A DNA stretch of 64,000 nucleotides. It comes from Cellulomonas fimi ATCC 484 (GTDB taxonomy: Bacteria; Actinomycetota; Actinomycetes; Actinomycetales; Cellulomonadaceae). The position numbers and the translations under genes were made by a program. The stretch covers positions 2,728,001 through 2,792,000 of the forward strand of contig NC_015514.1 in NCBI RefSeq assembly GCF_000212695.1, written 5' to 3'. The notes below the pieces were generated by a model. The model was not told the origin of the DNA and ran no database searches. It was given only the letters and a program-made list of their open reading frames with translations. Every line of letters starts with the position of its first letter. Within the stretch, counting starts at the first letter, position 1. This document shows, one piece after another, positions 10,632-21,595 of the stretch.

Positions 10632-11441
10632 CTAACCCCGCGACGCGCCGGCGACCCAATCCACGCCCGACCGGCGGACACGCGCACCGGACGACCCGGA
10701 CGAATCGGCCCCTGCGACGCTCGAGGTGCCGGGCGCGGGGGTCGACGCGAGCGTCAGGGCGCCGGCCACCCGTCCTCCTGCGGCTCGCACGGCCGCCGCG
10801 GACGCGGCGAGGCTCGCCCCCGTCGTGAGGACGTCGTCGAGGAGCAGCACCGTGGCACCCGGCAGCGTCCGGCGGCCCCGGCGCGTCGCCACGACGCGGC
10901 CCTCGAGGTTGCGTCCGCGGTCGCGCACGCCGAGGCCGACCTGGTCACGGGCCCGTCCCCGCCGGCGCAGCGCGGGCACGCGCAGCACGTCCCGGCGCGT
11001 CGGGGCCAGCGCACGGGCGACGCCGCGGGCGAGGTCGTCGACCACCCACGCGCCGCGGCGGCGCCGCGCCGCCGCGGCCGACGGCACGGCGACGAGCAGC
11101 ACCGGTCCGGGACCGAGGACCGGGCGCACCTCCCACGCAGCGGCGGTGAGGGCCCGGGCCAGGTGCGACGTGAGGTAGAGCCGGCCGCCGTCCTTCCACG
11201 CCACGACGGCCGCGCGGGCCGGCCCGAGGTTGTCCGTGAGCGTCCACACGGGGAACGGGGCCGCGCCCCCGAGCGTGTCGAGACGTCCGGCGCGCTCCTC
11301 GCACCGCCACGGCGGGCCCGCGAGCAGCGCGTCGCACCCGTCGCACCACGGCACGTCGGGCAGCCCGCACCCGCCGCACGCGACGGGCAGCACGAGCCCC
11401 AGCAGGTCGCGGGCGAGGACGGAGAGCGTGGACGGCGGCAC
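10632..11441 (-). CDS. ComF family phosphoribosyltransferase-like protein
   Basis: The 269-residue protein has the ComF layout. An N-terminal double CxxC zinc-ribbon (C22, C25, C33, C36 in ACGGCG and PWCDGC) is followed by a PRTase fold with the PRPP-binding loop VLLLDDVLTTGAS at 198-210. A conserved WKDGGR stretch near residue 82 (K in the usual KY/KF..R position) is also present. ComF proteins serve DNA uptake in competent bacteria, but actinobacterial copies are of uncertain role. The last 40 residues are low complexity. The GTG at 11441 is chosen because it puts the zinc ribbon about 20 residues in. The gene is upstream of hpf and downstream of lpqB on the same strand. Confidence 0.87.
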   Translation of the reverse strand: MPPSTLSVLARDLLGLVLPVACGGCGLPDVPWCDGCDALLAGPPWRCEERAGRLDTLGGAAPFPVWTLTDNLGPARAAVVAWKDGGRLYLTSHLARALTAAAWEVRPVLGPGPVLLVAVPSAAAARRRRGAWVVDDLARGVARALAPTRRDVLRVPALRRRGRARDQVGLGVRDRGRNLEGRVVATRRGRRTLPGATVLLLDDVLTTGASLAASAAAVRAAGGRVAGALTLASTPAPGTSSVAGADSSGSSGARVRRSGVDWVAGASRG

Positions 11442-11569
11442 GCGTCGATCACACCCTGCCCGCGGGGCGACGACCGCCGACACCGGCCGTCCGGGGACGA
11501 GTGCACGGCCTGCGGGGCTGGGGACGGCTCGGCGCGCCGCCACGACGCCCGGCGCGGCGGTCGTCCGGC

Positions 11570-13239
11570 TCAGCCCGCGAACGCCGGGTCGGACGCCCCT
11601 GTCACGTCCGGCACCCGCACCCACGACGACCCGACGAGCTTGAGCAACGAGCCGTCGCTCGTCGCGACGTACGGCGTGCGACCGCCCGACAGCGAGACCA
11701 GACCCGGCACGTCGGGCAGCGCCGTGGTCTCGCCCGCGAGCGGCACCAGGTGCACCCGGTTCTCGCCCGCCTCGCCCCCCAGGACGCCGAGCGTCGCCTC
11801 GTCGACCCACACGACCGCGGTCGCGTCCGCCAGCGGCGTCCCCACCCGCACCGGCTCCCCGAACCCCTGCGGCACGCCGCGCCGGTCGCGCACGACCGCC
11901 GCGAGCTCGACCGCGACGCCGTCCTCGCCCTGCGAGACCACCGCGACCCGCACCCCGTCCCGCGCCACGCGCAGGGCGCGGACCGTCCGGCCCTCGAGCC
12001 AGTCGGCGCCCACGTGCACCGGCTCCGAGCCGGCCCGGGCCGCGACCACGCCCGCGTCCGCGTCGGCCGTCCAGGCGAACCCGAACCGGTCGACCGACGG
12101 CGGGGAGAGCGCCGTCCCCGCGTACAGCAGCGTGCTCGGCTCGGTCTCGGTCGGCACGGTGACCAGCCGGCTCGTGCCCGACAGCACCACGCGCACGTCG
12201 CCGCTCTCGTCCCGCGCAGGGTGGCGCGGGTCGGCGACGCCCTCCAGGCTCACGCCCTCGACGGGCACCACGCCGTCCTGGCCGAGCTGCACGAGCGCGC
12301 CGTCCTGCAGCAGCTCGAGCGCGGTGCCCGCGGGGGTGCCCTGGCTCAGGGTCGCGGCGCCCTCGAGCGAGACGCTACCCACGCTCACCTCCACGCCCCC
12401 GACGCCCGACAGCTCGAGCAGCGAGCGCTCGAGCTGGGCGAGCAGCAGCGGCCGGTCGGCGTCGAGCACGTCCGCCGCGCGCGCCGAGTACAGGCCCACG
12501 TGCGCCACACCGTCGTCGTCCACGTCGACGGCCTCGGGCTTGAGCTGGACCCCCTCGGGGACCGCGGTGTGCACCGCGTCGCGCAGCCACGGCGACGGGC
12601 CGGCGAGCAGCGCGCTCGCGACGTACGTCGGCAGGTTGCGGGCCGGCAGCCAGCGCAGCTCCGGGACGAGGAACGTCTCGTCCGGCGAGAGGAAGTAGAG
12701 CGCGGTCTGCCGGAAGAAGACCTCGAAGTCGTCGACGGGGACGACGAGCCCGTCCGGCGCGTCCACGATGCGCCACTGCCCGTCGTCGTCCTGCACGAGC
12801 ACGTACGTCAGGGCGGTCTCGGCCCCCGCGGGGGCCTCGGAGTAGCGGCCGTCGCGGTCGACCCGCGCGACGACCGGCACGTCGACCTGCACCTGCGCGG
12901 CGGAGATCTCCGTGAGCTCGAGCGCGCCCGAGACGACCACGCCGGCCAGCGGCTCCCACTCGGAGCGGGCCTCGCCCGCGAGGTACTGCCGGGCGACGAC
13001 GAAGTTGTCCCGGAACCCGGCCGAGCCCGCGACGAGGAAGCGCTCGACGATCTCGACCGGTGCCGCGTCGGGCCGGGGCCCCTCCGCGAGGACGTCGATG
13101 CCCGACGGCTCGTCGACGCGCCCGTCGCCCTGCTGCACGGGACCCGACGTGGGCATCGCCGTGCACGCGGCGAGCAGCAGCACGCACGCGGCCAGGAGGG
13201 CACCGACCAGGCGAGGGGCGCGCGGGGCGCGCAGGGCGG

Positions 13240-13243
<4 letters not shown>
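11570..13243 (-). CDS. lpqB: lipoprotein LpqB, MtrAB accessory protein
   Basis: The 557-residue lipoprotein has the signal ARLVGALL-type hydrophobic stretch and lipobox LAAC with the lipidated Cys at 27. A GerMN domain follows (about residues 180-320), and then a beta-propeller-like C-terminal LpqB domain ending VPDVTGASDPAF. In mycobacteria LpqB binds the extracytoplasmic part of MtrB and modulates its signalling. The GTG overlaps the mtrB stop by four bases, giving the standard mtrA-mtrB-lpqB operon. Confidence 0.96.
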
Positions 13244-15012
<1,769 letters not shown>

Positions 15013-15028
15013 GGCGCCGACCCCGACG

Positions 15029-15721
15029 TCACGTGGGCGTCACGCCCGCCTTGTAGCCGACGCCCCGGACGGTCACGACGATCTCCGGCTGCTCCGGGTC
15101 GTTCTCGATCTTCGAGCGCAGCCGCTGGACGTGCACGTTGACCAGGCGCGTGTCCGCCGCGTGACGGTAGCCCCACACCTTCTCCAGGAGCACCTCGCGG
15201 GTGAAGACCTGCCACGGCTTGCGCGCGAGCGCCACGAGCAGGTCGAACTCGAGCGGCGTGAGCGAGATCGGCCGGCCGGCGCGCGCGACGCGGTGGCCGG
15301 GGACGTCGATCGACACGTCACCGATCGACAGGTGCTCCGGCGCCGGCTCGTCGCTGCGCCGCAGCCGGGCGCGCACGCGCGCCACGAGCTCCTTGGGCTT
15401 GAAGGGCTTCGAGATGTAGTCGTCCGCCCCGGACTCGAGCCCGAGCACCACGTCGACCGTGTCGCTCTTGGCGGTGAGCATGACGATCGGCACGCCCGAC
15501 TCCGCCCGGATCTGCCGGCACACCTCGTTGCCGTCGCGGCCCGGCAGCATGAGGTCGAGCAGCACGAGGTCGGGCTGGGTCGCCCGGAACGTCGCGAGCG
15601 CCTCGTCCCCGTCCTCGCAGAAGACCGGTTCGAAACCCTCCGACCGCAGCACGATGCCGATCATCTCGGCGAGCGCCGTGTCGTCGTCGACCACCAGCAC
15701 GCGTCCCTTCATGCGCGACAT
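15029..15721 (-). CDS. mtrA: response regulator MtrA
   Basis: The 230-residue OmpR/PhoB-type regulator has a receiver domain with the acidic pocket VVDDD, the phosphorylated Asp56 in LVLLDLMLPGRDG, and the conserved T/K of MLTAK. A winged-helix effector domain follows, with LTPLEFDLLVALARKPWQVFTR and DTRLVNVHVQRLRSKIE. Identity to mycobacterial MtrA, as I recall it, is very high. MtrA controls cell division, wall metabolism and replication genes in Actinobacteria. The ATG at 15721 is used; an in-frame ATG three codons later is possible. A CACGGT hexamer six bases upstream could make the mRNA leaderless. Confidence 0.98.
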   Translation of the reverse strand: MSRMKGRVLVVDDDTALAEMIGIVLRSEGFEPVFCEDGDEALATFRATQPDLVLLDLMLPGRDGNEVCRQIRAESGVPIVMLTAKSDTVDVVLGLESGADDYISKPFKPKELVARVRARLRRSDEPAPEHLSIGDVSIDVPGHRVARAGRPISLTPLEFDLLVALARKPWQVFTREVLLEKVWGYRHAADTRLVNVHVQRLRSKIENDPEQPEIVVTVRGVGYKAGVTPT

Positions 15722-15727
15722 TGTCGC

Positions 15728-15733
15728 ACCGTG
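15728..15733 (-). promoter_or_regulatory. possible -10 element CACGGT for mtrA
   Basis: CACGGT is followed by GCGACA and the mtrA ATG, the same geometry seen at other leaderless starts here, but the hexamer is further from consensus. Confidence 0.3.
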
Positions 15734-15895
15734 GTCGCGCCTGCCCGGCGCGTTCGGCGTGCCGACCCCCCGGACGGTCCACAGATCACCCGCGGCTCAC
15801 CCGTCGACGCAGGCTGACGTGGCACGATGAGGCGTCGCCCGGGGGCACCGTCTCCCCCGCGCCCCGCACGACGAGCCCGAGGAGGCAGTGCTCGC

Positions 15896-17062
15896 ATGAC
15901 GAGCCCGAAGGACGACGCGCCCCGCCCGCCGGCGTGGGCCGCTCCGGGCGGCGGGACGCCCCCGCCGGCACCGGCCGCGCCGCCCGCGCCTGCTCCGCCC
16001 GCGCCCGCTCCGCCTCTGCCCGCGCCGGCCGCGCCCGGCGCACCCCCGGCGCAGCAGGGCTGGGGCTCGACGACCGGCGGCTGGGGCAGCCCGCTCCCGC
16101 CGCCCCCGGCTCCGGGCGCCGCGTGGCGCCCGCCCGCGCTGCAGCCCGGCATCGTGCCGCTGCGGCCGCTCGGCCTCGGCGAGATCCTCGACGGCGCGTT
16201 CAAGGCCATCCGCGCCAACCCCCGCGTCATGTTCGGGCTCTCGGCCGTCGTGATCACGGTCGCGGTGCTCGTCTCGAGCCTGCTCACCTGGTACGTCCAG
16301 GGCCTGGTCGCGGGCGACGTGGCCGACCTCATGGCGGACCTCGACCCGTCCGGCGCCACCGGGCTGGCGGACCAGATGAGCATGCTCGTCGGCCAGGCGC
16401 TCACCGCTCCCCTGACCTCCCTCGCGACGACGATCCTCACGGGCCTGCTCATCGTCTCGGTCAGCCGCTCCGTGCTCGGCCGCACGATCTCGATCGGCGA
16501 GGTCCTGCGCTCGCCGCGCGTGTGGTGGGTCGTCGGGTTCACGCTGCTGGCCGGGCTCGTGCCGCTGCTCGCGTACGCCGCCGTGGCGGGCGCGGTCGTG
16601 GGACTCGTGGCAGCCGACCTGGTCCCCGCGGCCGTCGTCGTCGGCCTCGTCGGGGTGCTCCTGCTCGTCGTCGGACTCGTCTGGTTCACGACCCGCACGC
16701 TGCTCGTGACGCCCGCGCTCATGCTCGAGGGCAAGGGGTTCTGGAGCACCGTCGCCCGGGCGTGGCGGCTGACCCGCGGCAGCTTCTGGCGGCTGTTCGG
16801 CATCTACCTGCTGGTGAACATCCTGGTGGGGATCGTGCTGCAGATCATTCTCGTGCCGGTGAGCGTCATCGCCATGCTCGTGACGCAGGACCCGACCGCG
16901 ACGTCGTTCGGCTCGGTCGTCATCAACGGCATCGGCACGACGGTCGGGCTCACGCTGGCGACGACGTTCACGGCCGCGGTCGTCGCACTGCTCTACATCG
17001 ACGTCCGGATGCGGCGCGAGGGCCTCGACATCGAGCTCGGCCGCGCGGCGCAGGCCGGGTGA
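15896..17062 (+). CDS. glycerophosphodiester phosphodiesterase membrane-domain-like protein
   Basis: The 388-residue integral membrane protein starts with about 90 residues of Pro/Ala/Gly repeats. The sequence PLRPLGLGEILDGAFKAIRAN then opens a membrane domain of roughly six helices. This opening and the FWSTVARAWRLTRGSFWRLF segment are typical of the GPDPase_memb/DUF7544 type of actinobacterial membrane proteins. No phosphodiesterase catalytic domain is present. It heads a five-gene unit with four-base overlaps and so probably takes part in the same membrane complex as the DUF4129, DUF4350, MoxR and DUF58 proteins. A GAGGAGG site lies about ten bases before the ATG. Confidence 0.8.
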   Translation: MTSPKDDAPRPPAWAAPGGGTPPPAPAAPPAPAPPAPAPPLPAPAAPGAPPAQQGWGSTTGGWGSPLPPPPAPGAAWRPPALQPGIVPLRPLGLGEILDGAFKAIRANPRVMFGLSAVVITVAVLVSSLLTWYVQGLVAGDVADLMADLDPSGATGLADQMSMLVGQALTAPLTSLATTILTGLLIVSVSRSVLGRTISIGEVLRSPRVWWVVGFTLLAGLVPLLAYAAVAGAVVGLVAADLVPAAVVVGLVGVLLLVVGLVWFTTRTLLVTPALMLEGKGFWSTVARAWRLTRGSFWRLFGIYLLVNILVGIVLQIILVPVSVIAMLVTQDPTATSFGSVVINGIGTTVGLTLATTFTAAVVALLYIDVRMRREGLDIELGRAAQAG

Positions 17063-17742
17063 CACCCGTGCCGGCGGGTCTCGTCGCCGCGCTGCGCCTG
17101 GACGTCCCCGTCCAGCCGGACGCGCCGACGGCCCGACGCTGGGCGGAGGAGGAGCTGCAGCAGCCCGAGTACCACCGCGGGCCGTCGCTCCTGTCGCGCC
17201 TGCTGACGTGGCTGCGCGAGCAGCTCGACTCCGTGCCGACGCTCGGGCTGCCGTCGGGCGTCTCCGTCGGGGTCGTCGTCGCGCTCGCCGTCGTCGTGAC
17301 GCTCGGCATCCTGTGGTTCCTCGGGCCGGTGCGCCGGTCCCGTCGTGCCGCGGGCTCGCGTGCGGTCCTCGCCGACGACGACACGCGCACGGCCGCCGAG
17401 CTGCGGGCCTCCGCGGACGCGGCCGCGGCTGCGGGCGACTGGCACCGCGCGGTCCTCGACCGGTTCCGGGCCGTGGTCCGTGCGCTCGAGGAGCGCACCG
17501 TGCTCGACGAGCGCCCTGGACGCACCGCGCACGAGGCGGTCGCCGACGCCGGGCGTCGGCTGCCCACCCTGGCTGACGACCTGCGTGCCGCGGGCGACGT
17601 GTTCGACGACGTCGCCTACGGCGACGGCCGGGCGGACGCCGACGACGACCGTCGGCTGCGCGACCTCGACGAGCGCGTCCGACGGGCGCGCCCCGTGGCG
17701 CCTGCCGACGCGGACCGTGAGCAGCTGGTGGTGCCGTCGTGA
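17059..17742 (+). CDS. DUF4129 domain-containing membrane protein
   Basis: The product is 227 residues. It has one membrane segment (about 70-93, VGVVVALAVVVTLGILWFLG) preceded by a short amphipathic region (EEELQQPEYHRG). A cytosolic C-terminal DUF4129 domain with DWHRAVLDRFRAVVRALEER and RTAHEAVADAGRRLP follows. DUF4129 proteins occur beside MoxR ATPases and DUF58 proteins in Actinobacteria. The GTG overlaps the previous stop (GTGA). Confidence 0.87.
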   Translation: MTPVPAGLVAALRLDVPVQPDAPTARRWAEEELQQPEYHRGPSLLSRLLTWLREQLDSVPTLGLPSGVSVGVVVALAVVVTLGILWFLGPVRRSRRAAGSRAVLADDDTRTAAELRASADAAAAAGDWHRAVLDRFRAVVRALEERTVLDERPGRTAHEAVADAGRRLPTLADDLRAAGDVFDDVAYGDGRADADDDRRLRDLDERVRRARPVAPADADREQLVVPS

Positions 17743-18932
17743 CCACGACCGTCGCGCCCGTCGTCGGCGACGGGACGACCGCCCGCTCGCGTGCCGCGCA
17801 GCGCTGGCGGCGCCTGCGGCTGCCCCTCGCGATCGTCGGGCTGCTCGCCCTGGCCGGCCTGCTGGCGGTGCTGCCCGCGCCGCGCACGTCCACGGACCCG
17901 TACGCGCCCGACAACCCCGACCCCACGGGCGCGCGCGCCGCCGCGGAGATCCTGCGCGCGCAGGGCGTCGAGATCGACTACACGCGACGGCTCGCGGAGG
18001 CGGTCCGCGACGCCCGCGACGGCTCGACGCTGCTCGTCGTCGGCGGTGACCTGGTCCTCGACGGCGACGCCGTCGAACGGCTCGCGGACACCGACGCCGA
18101 CCTCGTGGTCGTCGACGCGCCCTTCACGCTGGAGACGCTGACCGACGGCGCGCTGCAGGGCGACGGCGTCGGCTGGGAGACCCCGACCGCCCGGGCCGCG
18201 GCCTGCGACGACCCGGACGCGGTCGCCGCGGGCACCGTCACCGCGACCGGTGGCCTCAGGGCGACGTCGTCCGACGCCGTCGTCTGCTTCCCCGCCGAGG
18301 GCGACGCGGCGGGGGCCGGCGCGTACGGCGTCGTCGACCGCGAGCAGCGGGTCGTGGGCTTCGCGGACGGCGCGATGCTGACCAACGAGCACCTCGCCTC
18401 CGAGGGGAACGCCGCGCTCGTGCTGCGCGCGCTGGGCCGGCACGACCACCTCGTCTGGTACATCCCGTCGTACGACGACCTGGGCATGGCCGACGACGAG
18501 GCCGGCCCGGGCCTCGGCGCCCTGGTGCCCCCGGTCGTGCCGCTCATCGGGCTGCACCTGCTTCTCGTGACGCTCGCCGCTGCCGTGTGGCGCGGACGGC
18601 GCCTCGGCCGGGTCGTCGACGAGCCGCTGCCCGTCGTCGTCCCCGCGGCGGAGACGACGCGTGGCCGCGGGCGGCTGTACCGCCGTTCCCGGTCGCGGGC
18701 GCACGCCGCCGCGGCTCTGCGCGCCGGGACGGCGGCGCGCTGCGCCCGGCGCCTGGGGCTCGCACGCTCGGCCGACGCCCCGGTGCTCATCGAGGCCGTC
18801 GAGCGCGCCACCGGACGCCCCGGGCGGGACGTCGAGGCGCTCCTGTACGGCCCCCCACCCCACGACGACCTCGGCCTGGCGCGGCTCGCGCAGGCCCTGG
18901 ACCACCTGGAGAGCGAGGTTCACCGATCGTGA
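17739..18932 (+). CDS. DUF4350 domain-containing membrane protein
   Basis: The 397-residue protein has a membrane segment near residues 28-48 and an extracytoplasmic DUF4350 domain beginning TDPYAPDNPDPTGARAAAEI. A second membrane segment at about 260-282 (VVPLIGLHLLLVTLAAAVW) is followed by a cytosolic tail with YRRSRSRAHAAAALRAG. DUF4350 resembles a non-catalytic GATase-like fold. It overlaps both neighbours by four bases, the usual actinobacterial arrangement with DUF4129, MoxR and DUF58. Confidence 0.87.
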   Translation: MTTTVAPVVGDGTTARSRAAQRWRRLRLPLAIVGLLALAGLLAVLPAPRTSTDPYAPDNPDPTGARAAAEILRAQGVEIDYTRRLAEAVRDARDGSTLLVVGGDLVLDGDAVERLADTDADLVVVDAPFTLETLTDGALQGDGVGWETPTARAAACDDPDAVAAGTVTATGGLRATSSDAVVCFPAEGDAAGAGAYGVVDREQRVVGFADGAMLTNEHLASEGNAALVLRALGRHDHLVWYIPSYDDLGMADDEAGPGLGALVPPVVPLIGLHLLLVTLAAAVWRGRRLGRVVDEPLPVVVPAAETTRGRGRLYRRSRSRAHAAAALRAGTAARCARRLGLARSADAPVLIEAVERATGRPGRDVEALLYGPPPHDDLGLARLAQALDHLESEVHRS

Positions 18933-20134
18933 CCGACGAGACCACCGGCGACCGTACGCCGACGCCCGTCCCCCCGGCCCCTGCGCCGGCTGCGGCGGAG
19001 GGTGCGCCTGCCGCCCCGGCTGCCGCGCCACCGGCGCCTGCGGCCGCCGCAGCCCCGGCCGCGCAGGCTCCGGCTCCCGCCGCCCCGGTCGGCCCCGCGG
19101 CCGCTCCGGGAGCCCCGGTGCTGGACAAGGCCCCTGCGGCGGTACCCGCGCCCGTCGGCGCTCCCGGCACGCCGCCCGCGCCGAGCGCTGCGCTGCGCTC
19201 CGCCCTCGCGGACGTCCGGCTCGAGGTCGGCAAGGCCGTCGTCGGGCAGGACGCGGCCGTCAGCGGCCTCGTCATCGCTCTGCTGTGCCGCGGGCACGTG
19301 CTGCTCGAGGGCGTGCCGGGCGTCGCCAAGACGCTGCTCGTGCGCACGCTGTCCGCGGCGCTGCACCTGTCGACGAAGCGCGTGCAGTTCACGCCCGACC
19401 TCATGCCGGGTGACGTGACGGGTTCGCTCGTCTACGACGCGCGCACCGCGGAGTTCTCCTTCCGCGAGGGTCCCGTCTTCACCAACCTGCTGCTGGCGGA
19501 CGAGATCAACCGGACGCCCCCGAAGACGCAGGCGTCGCTCCTGGAGGCCATGGAGGAGCGGCAGGTGTCGGTGGACGGGACGCCGCGCCCGCTGCCGGAC
19601 CCGTTCCTCGTCATCGCGACGCAGAACCCCGTCGAGTACGAGGGCACGTACCCGCTGCCCGAGGCGCAGCTCGACCGGTTCCTGCTCAAGCTCACGCTCC
19701 CGCTGCCGGAGCGCGACGAGGAGGTCGAGGTGCTCGCACGGCACGCGGGCGGGTTCGACCCGCGCGACCTCGCCGCCGCCGGCGTCCGCCCCGTCGCCGA
19801 CGCGCAGCTCCTGGCCGCGGCACGCGCGGAGGTCGCCCGCGTCCAGGTGTCGCACGAGGTGCTCGGCTACGTCGTCGACGTGTGCCGGGCGACGCGCCGC
19901 TCCCCCTCGCTGTCGCTGGGCGTCTCGCCCCGTGGCGCGACGGCCCTGCTCGCGACGTCGCGCGCGTGGGCGTGGCTGTCGGGCCGCGGCTACGTCACCC
20001 CGGACGACGTCAAGGCGCTCGCGCACCCGACGCTGCGGCACCGCGTCCAGCTGCGCGCGGAGGCCGAGCTGGAGGGCGTGACCACCGAGAGCGTGCTCGA
20101 CACGGTGCTCGCGTCCGTCCCCGTCCCCCGCTGA
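18929..20134 (+). CDS. MoxR family AAA+ ATPase
   Basis: The product is 401 residues. The AAA+ core (about 90-401) has Walker A GVPGVAKT, Walker B LLLADEINRTPPKTQ and sensor 1 ATQNPVEYEGTYPLPEAQLDRF. MoxR ATPases act as chaperones, often with VWA- or DUF58-domain partners, to activate or assemble envelope enzymes. The first roughly 90 residues are an unusual Ala/Pro-only extension. The GTG overlaps the DUF4350 stop by four bases; a start nearer the core could not be excluded, but none has a good ribosome site. Confidence 0.95.
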   Translation: MTDETTGDRTPTPVPPAPAPAAAEGAPAAPAAAPPAPAAAAAPAAQAPAPAAPVGPAAAPGAPVLDKAPAAVPAPVGAPGTPPAPSAALRSALADVRLEVGKAVVGQDAAVSGLVIALLCRGHVLLEGVPGVAKTLLVRTLSAALHLSTKRVQFTPDLMPGDVTGSLVYDARTAEFSFREGPVFTNLLLADEINRTPPKTQASLLEAMEERQVSVDGTPRPLPDPFLVIATQNPVEYEGTYPLPEAQLDRFLLKLTLPLPERDEEVEVLARHAGGFDPRDLAAAGVRPVADAQLLAAARAEVARVQVSHEVLGYVVDVCRATRRSPSLSLGVSPRGATALLATSRAWAWLSGRGYVTPDDVKALAHPTLRHRVQLRAEAELEGVTTESVLDTVLASVPVPR

Positions 20135-20138
20135 CGTC

Positions 20139-21431
20139 GTGACCCTCACCTGGCGCGCGGTGGCGCTCGTCGCGGCGGGCGTGCCCGTGCTGCTGCTGCT
20201 GCCGTCGACCGGCACCGTCCTGGTGTGGGGGCTCGTGTGCCTCGCGCTGTGCGTCCTCGACGCGCTCCTCGCGGCCTCCCCCCGACAGGTCGCCGTCCGG
20301 CGGGACGTGCCGCAGTCGGTGCGCCTGACCGAGCAGGCGACCTCGACGCTGACCCTGACGAACGTCGGCTCGCGGCGGCTGCGGGGGCTGGTCCGCGACG
20401 CGTGGCCGCCGTCGGCGTCCGCCGTGCAGGACCGGCACCGGGTCGACGTCCCGGCAGGCGACGGCGTGCGCGTGCGGACGGTGCTGCGGCCCACGCGCCG
20501 TGGTGACGCGCACGCCGACCGCGTCACCGTGCGCGCCTCGGGCCCCCTCGGCCTCGCCGGGCGGCAGGCGTCGCTCACCGTCCCCGGGCGGCTCCGGGTG
20601 CTCCCGGAGTTCGCGTCGCGCCGCCACCTGCCGAGCCGCCTCGCACGGCTGCGGGAGATGGACGGCCGGGCAGCCGTGCAGGTCCGCGGACCGGGCACCG
20701 AGTTCGACTCGCTGCGCGAGTACGTGATCGGCGACGACGTCCGGGCGATCGACTGGCGGGCGACGGCACGCCGGGGCGACGTGGTCGTGCGGACCTGGCG
20801 GCCCGAGCGCGACCGGCGTGTCCTCATCGTGCTCGACACGGGCCGCACGTCGGCCGTGCGCGTGCTCGACGCACCACGGCTCGACGCGTCGATCGAGGCG
20901 GCTCTCCTGCTGTCGGCGCTCGCGACGCGCGCGGGCGACCGGGTCGAGCTGCTGGCGTACGACCGGCGCGCGCGGGCCCGGGTGGCGGGCACGGCCGGGC
21001 CGCGGCTCATGCCGGCGCTCGCCGACGCGCTCGCGACGACCGCGCCCGAGCTGGTCGAGAGCGACTGGCCGGGCGTGGTGACGCAGGTGCGGTCGCGGCT
21101 CAGCCAACGTGCGCTCGTGGTGCTGCTGACCTCGCTCGACGCCGCCGCCGTGGAGCGCGGCCTGCTCGGCGTCGTGGGACAGCTGACGTCGCGGCACCAG
21201 GTCGTGCTCGCGTCCGTCGCGGACCCGGAGACGGCGGCGCTGCGCGCCGACGGGGGCGACGCGCACACGGTCTACGACGCCGCGGCCGCCGAGCGCGCCG
21301 AGCTCGAGCGCGAGGCCGTGGCCGTGCGGCTGCGTCAACGCGGCGTGGAGGTTCTCGACGCGCTGCCGGACGACCTCGCGCCGCGGCTCGCGGACACCTA
21401 CCTCGCGCTCAAGGCGGCAGGCCGGCTCTGA
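20139..21431 (+). CDS. DUF58 domain-containing protein, MoxR partner
   Basis: The 430-residue protein has two N-terminal membrane helices (about 5-45), a beta-rich middle, and the DUF58 motif region GPGTEFDSLREYVIGDDVRAIDWRATAR. This is followed by a VWA-like fold (VLIVLDTGRTSAV). DUF58 proteins are the standard partners of MoxR ATPases. It begins with GTG four bases after the moxR stop and ends the unit. Confidence 0.92.
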   Translation: MTLTWRAVALVAAGVPVLLLLPSTGTVLVWGLVCLALCVLDALLAASPRQVAVRRDVPQSVRLTEQATSTLTLTNVGSRRLRGLVRDAWPPSASAVQDRHRVDVPAGDGVRVRTVLRPTRRGDAHADRVTVRASGPLGLAGRQASLTVPGRLRVLPEFASRRHLPSRLARLREMDGRAAVQVRGPGTEFDSLREYVIGDDVRAIDWRATARRGDVVVRTWRPERDRRVLIVLDTGRTSAVRVLDAPRLDASIEAALLLSALATRAGDRVELLAYDRRARARVAGTAGPRLMPALADALATTAPELVESDWPGVVTQVRSRLSQRALVVLLTSLDAAAVERGLLGVVGQLTSRHQVVLASVADPETAALRADGGDAHTVYDAAAAERAELEREAVAVRLRQRGVEVLDALPDDLAPRLADTYLALKAAGRL

Positions 21432-21583
21432 CCGGGCTCGACGTCGGCGCGGTCCGCACGAGCGCCACCGCGCGAGGAGGCCGGCACCCCCGGCGGTGTG
21501 CACCCGCGAGCCCGGCGGAGCACCGGCGCGGCCTCACGTGGGACCTGCACGGCGTCCGCGCAGACGCCGTGGGTGGCGGTCGG

Positions 21584-21589
21584 TAGCGT
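21584..21589 (+). promoter_or_regulatory. -10 element TAGCGT, leaderless start for 21596
   Basis: TAGCGT is followed by six bases and the ATG of the second glycosylase gene, with no Shine-Dalgarno sequence. Confidence 0.55.
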
Positions 21590-21595
21590 GCCCGC

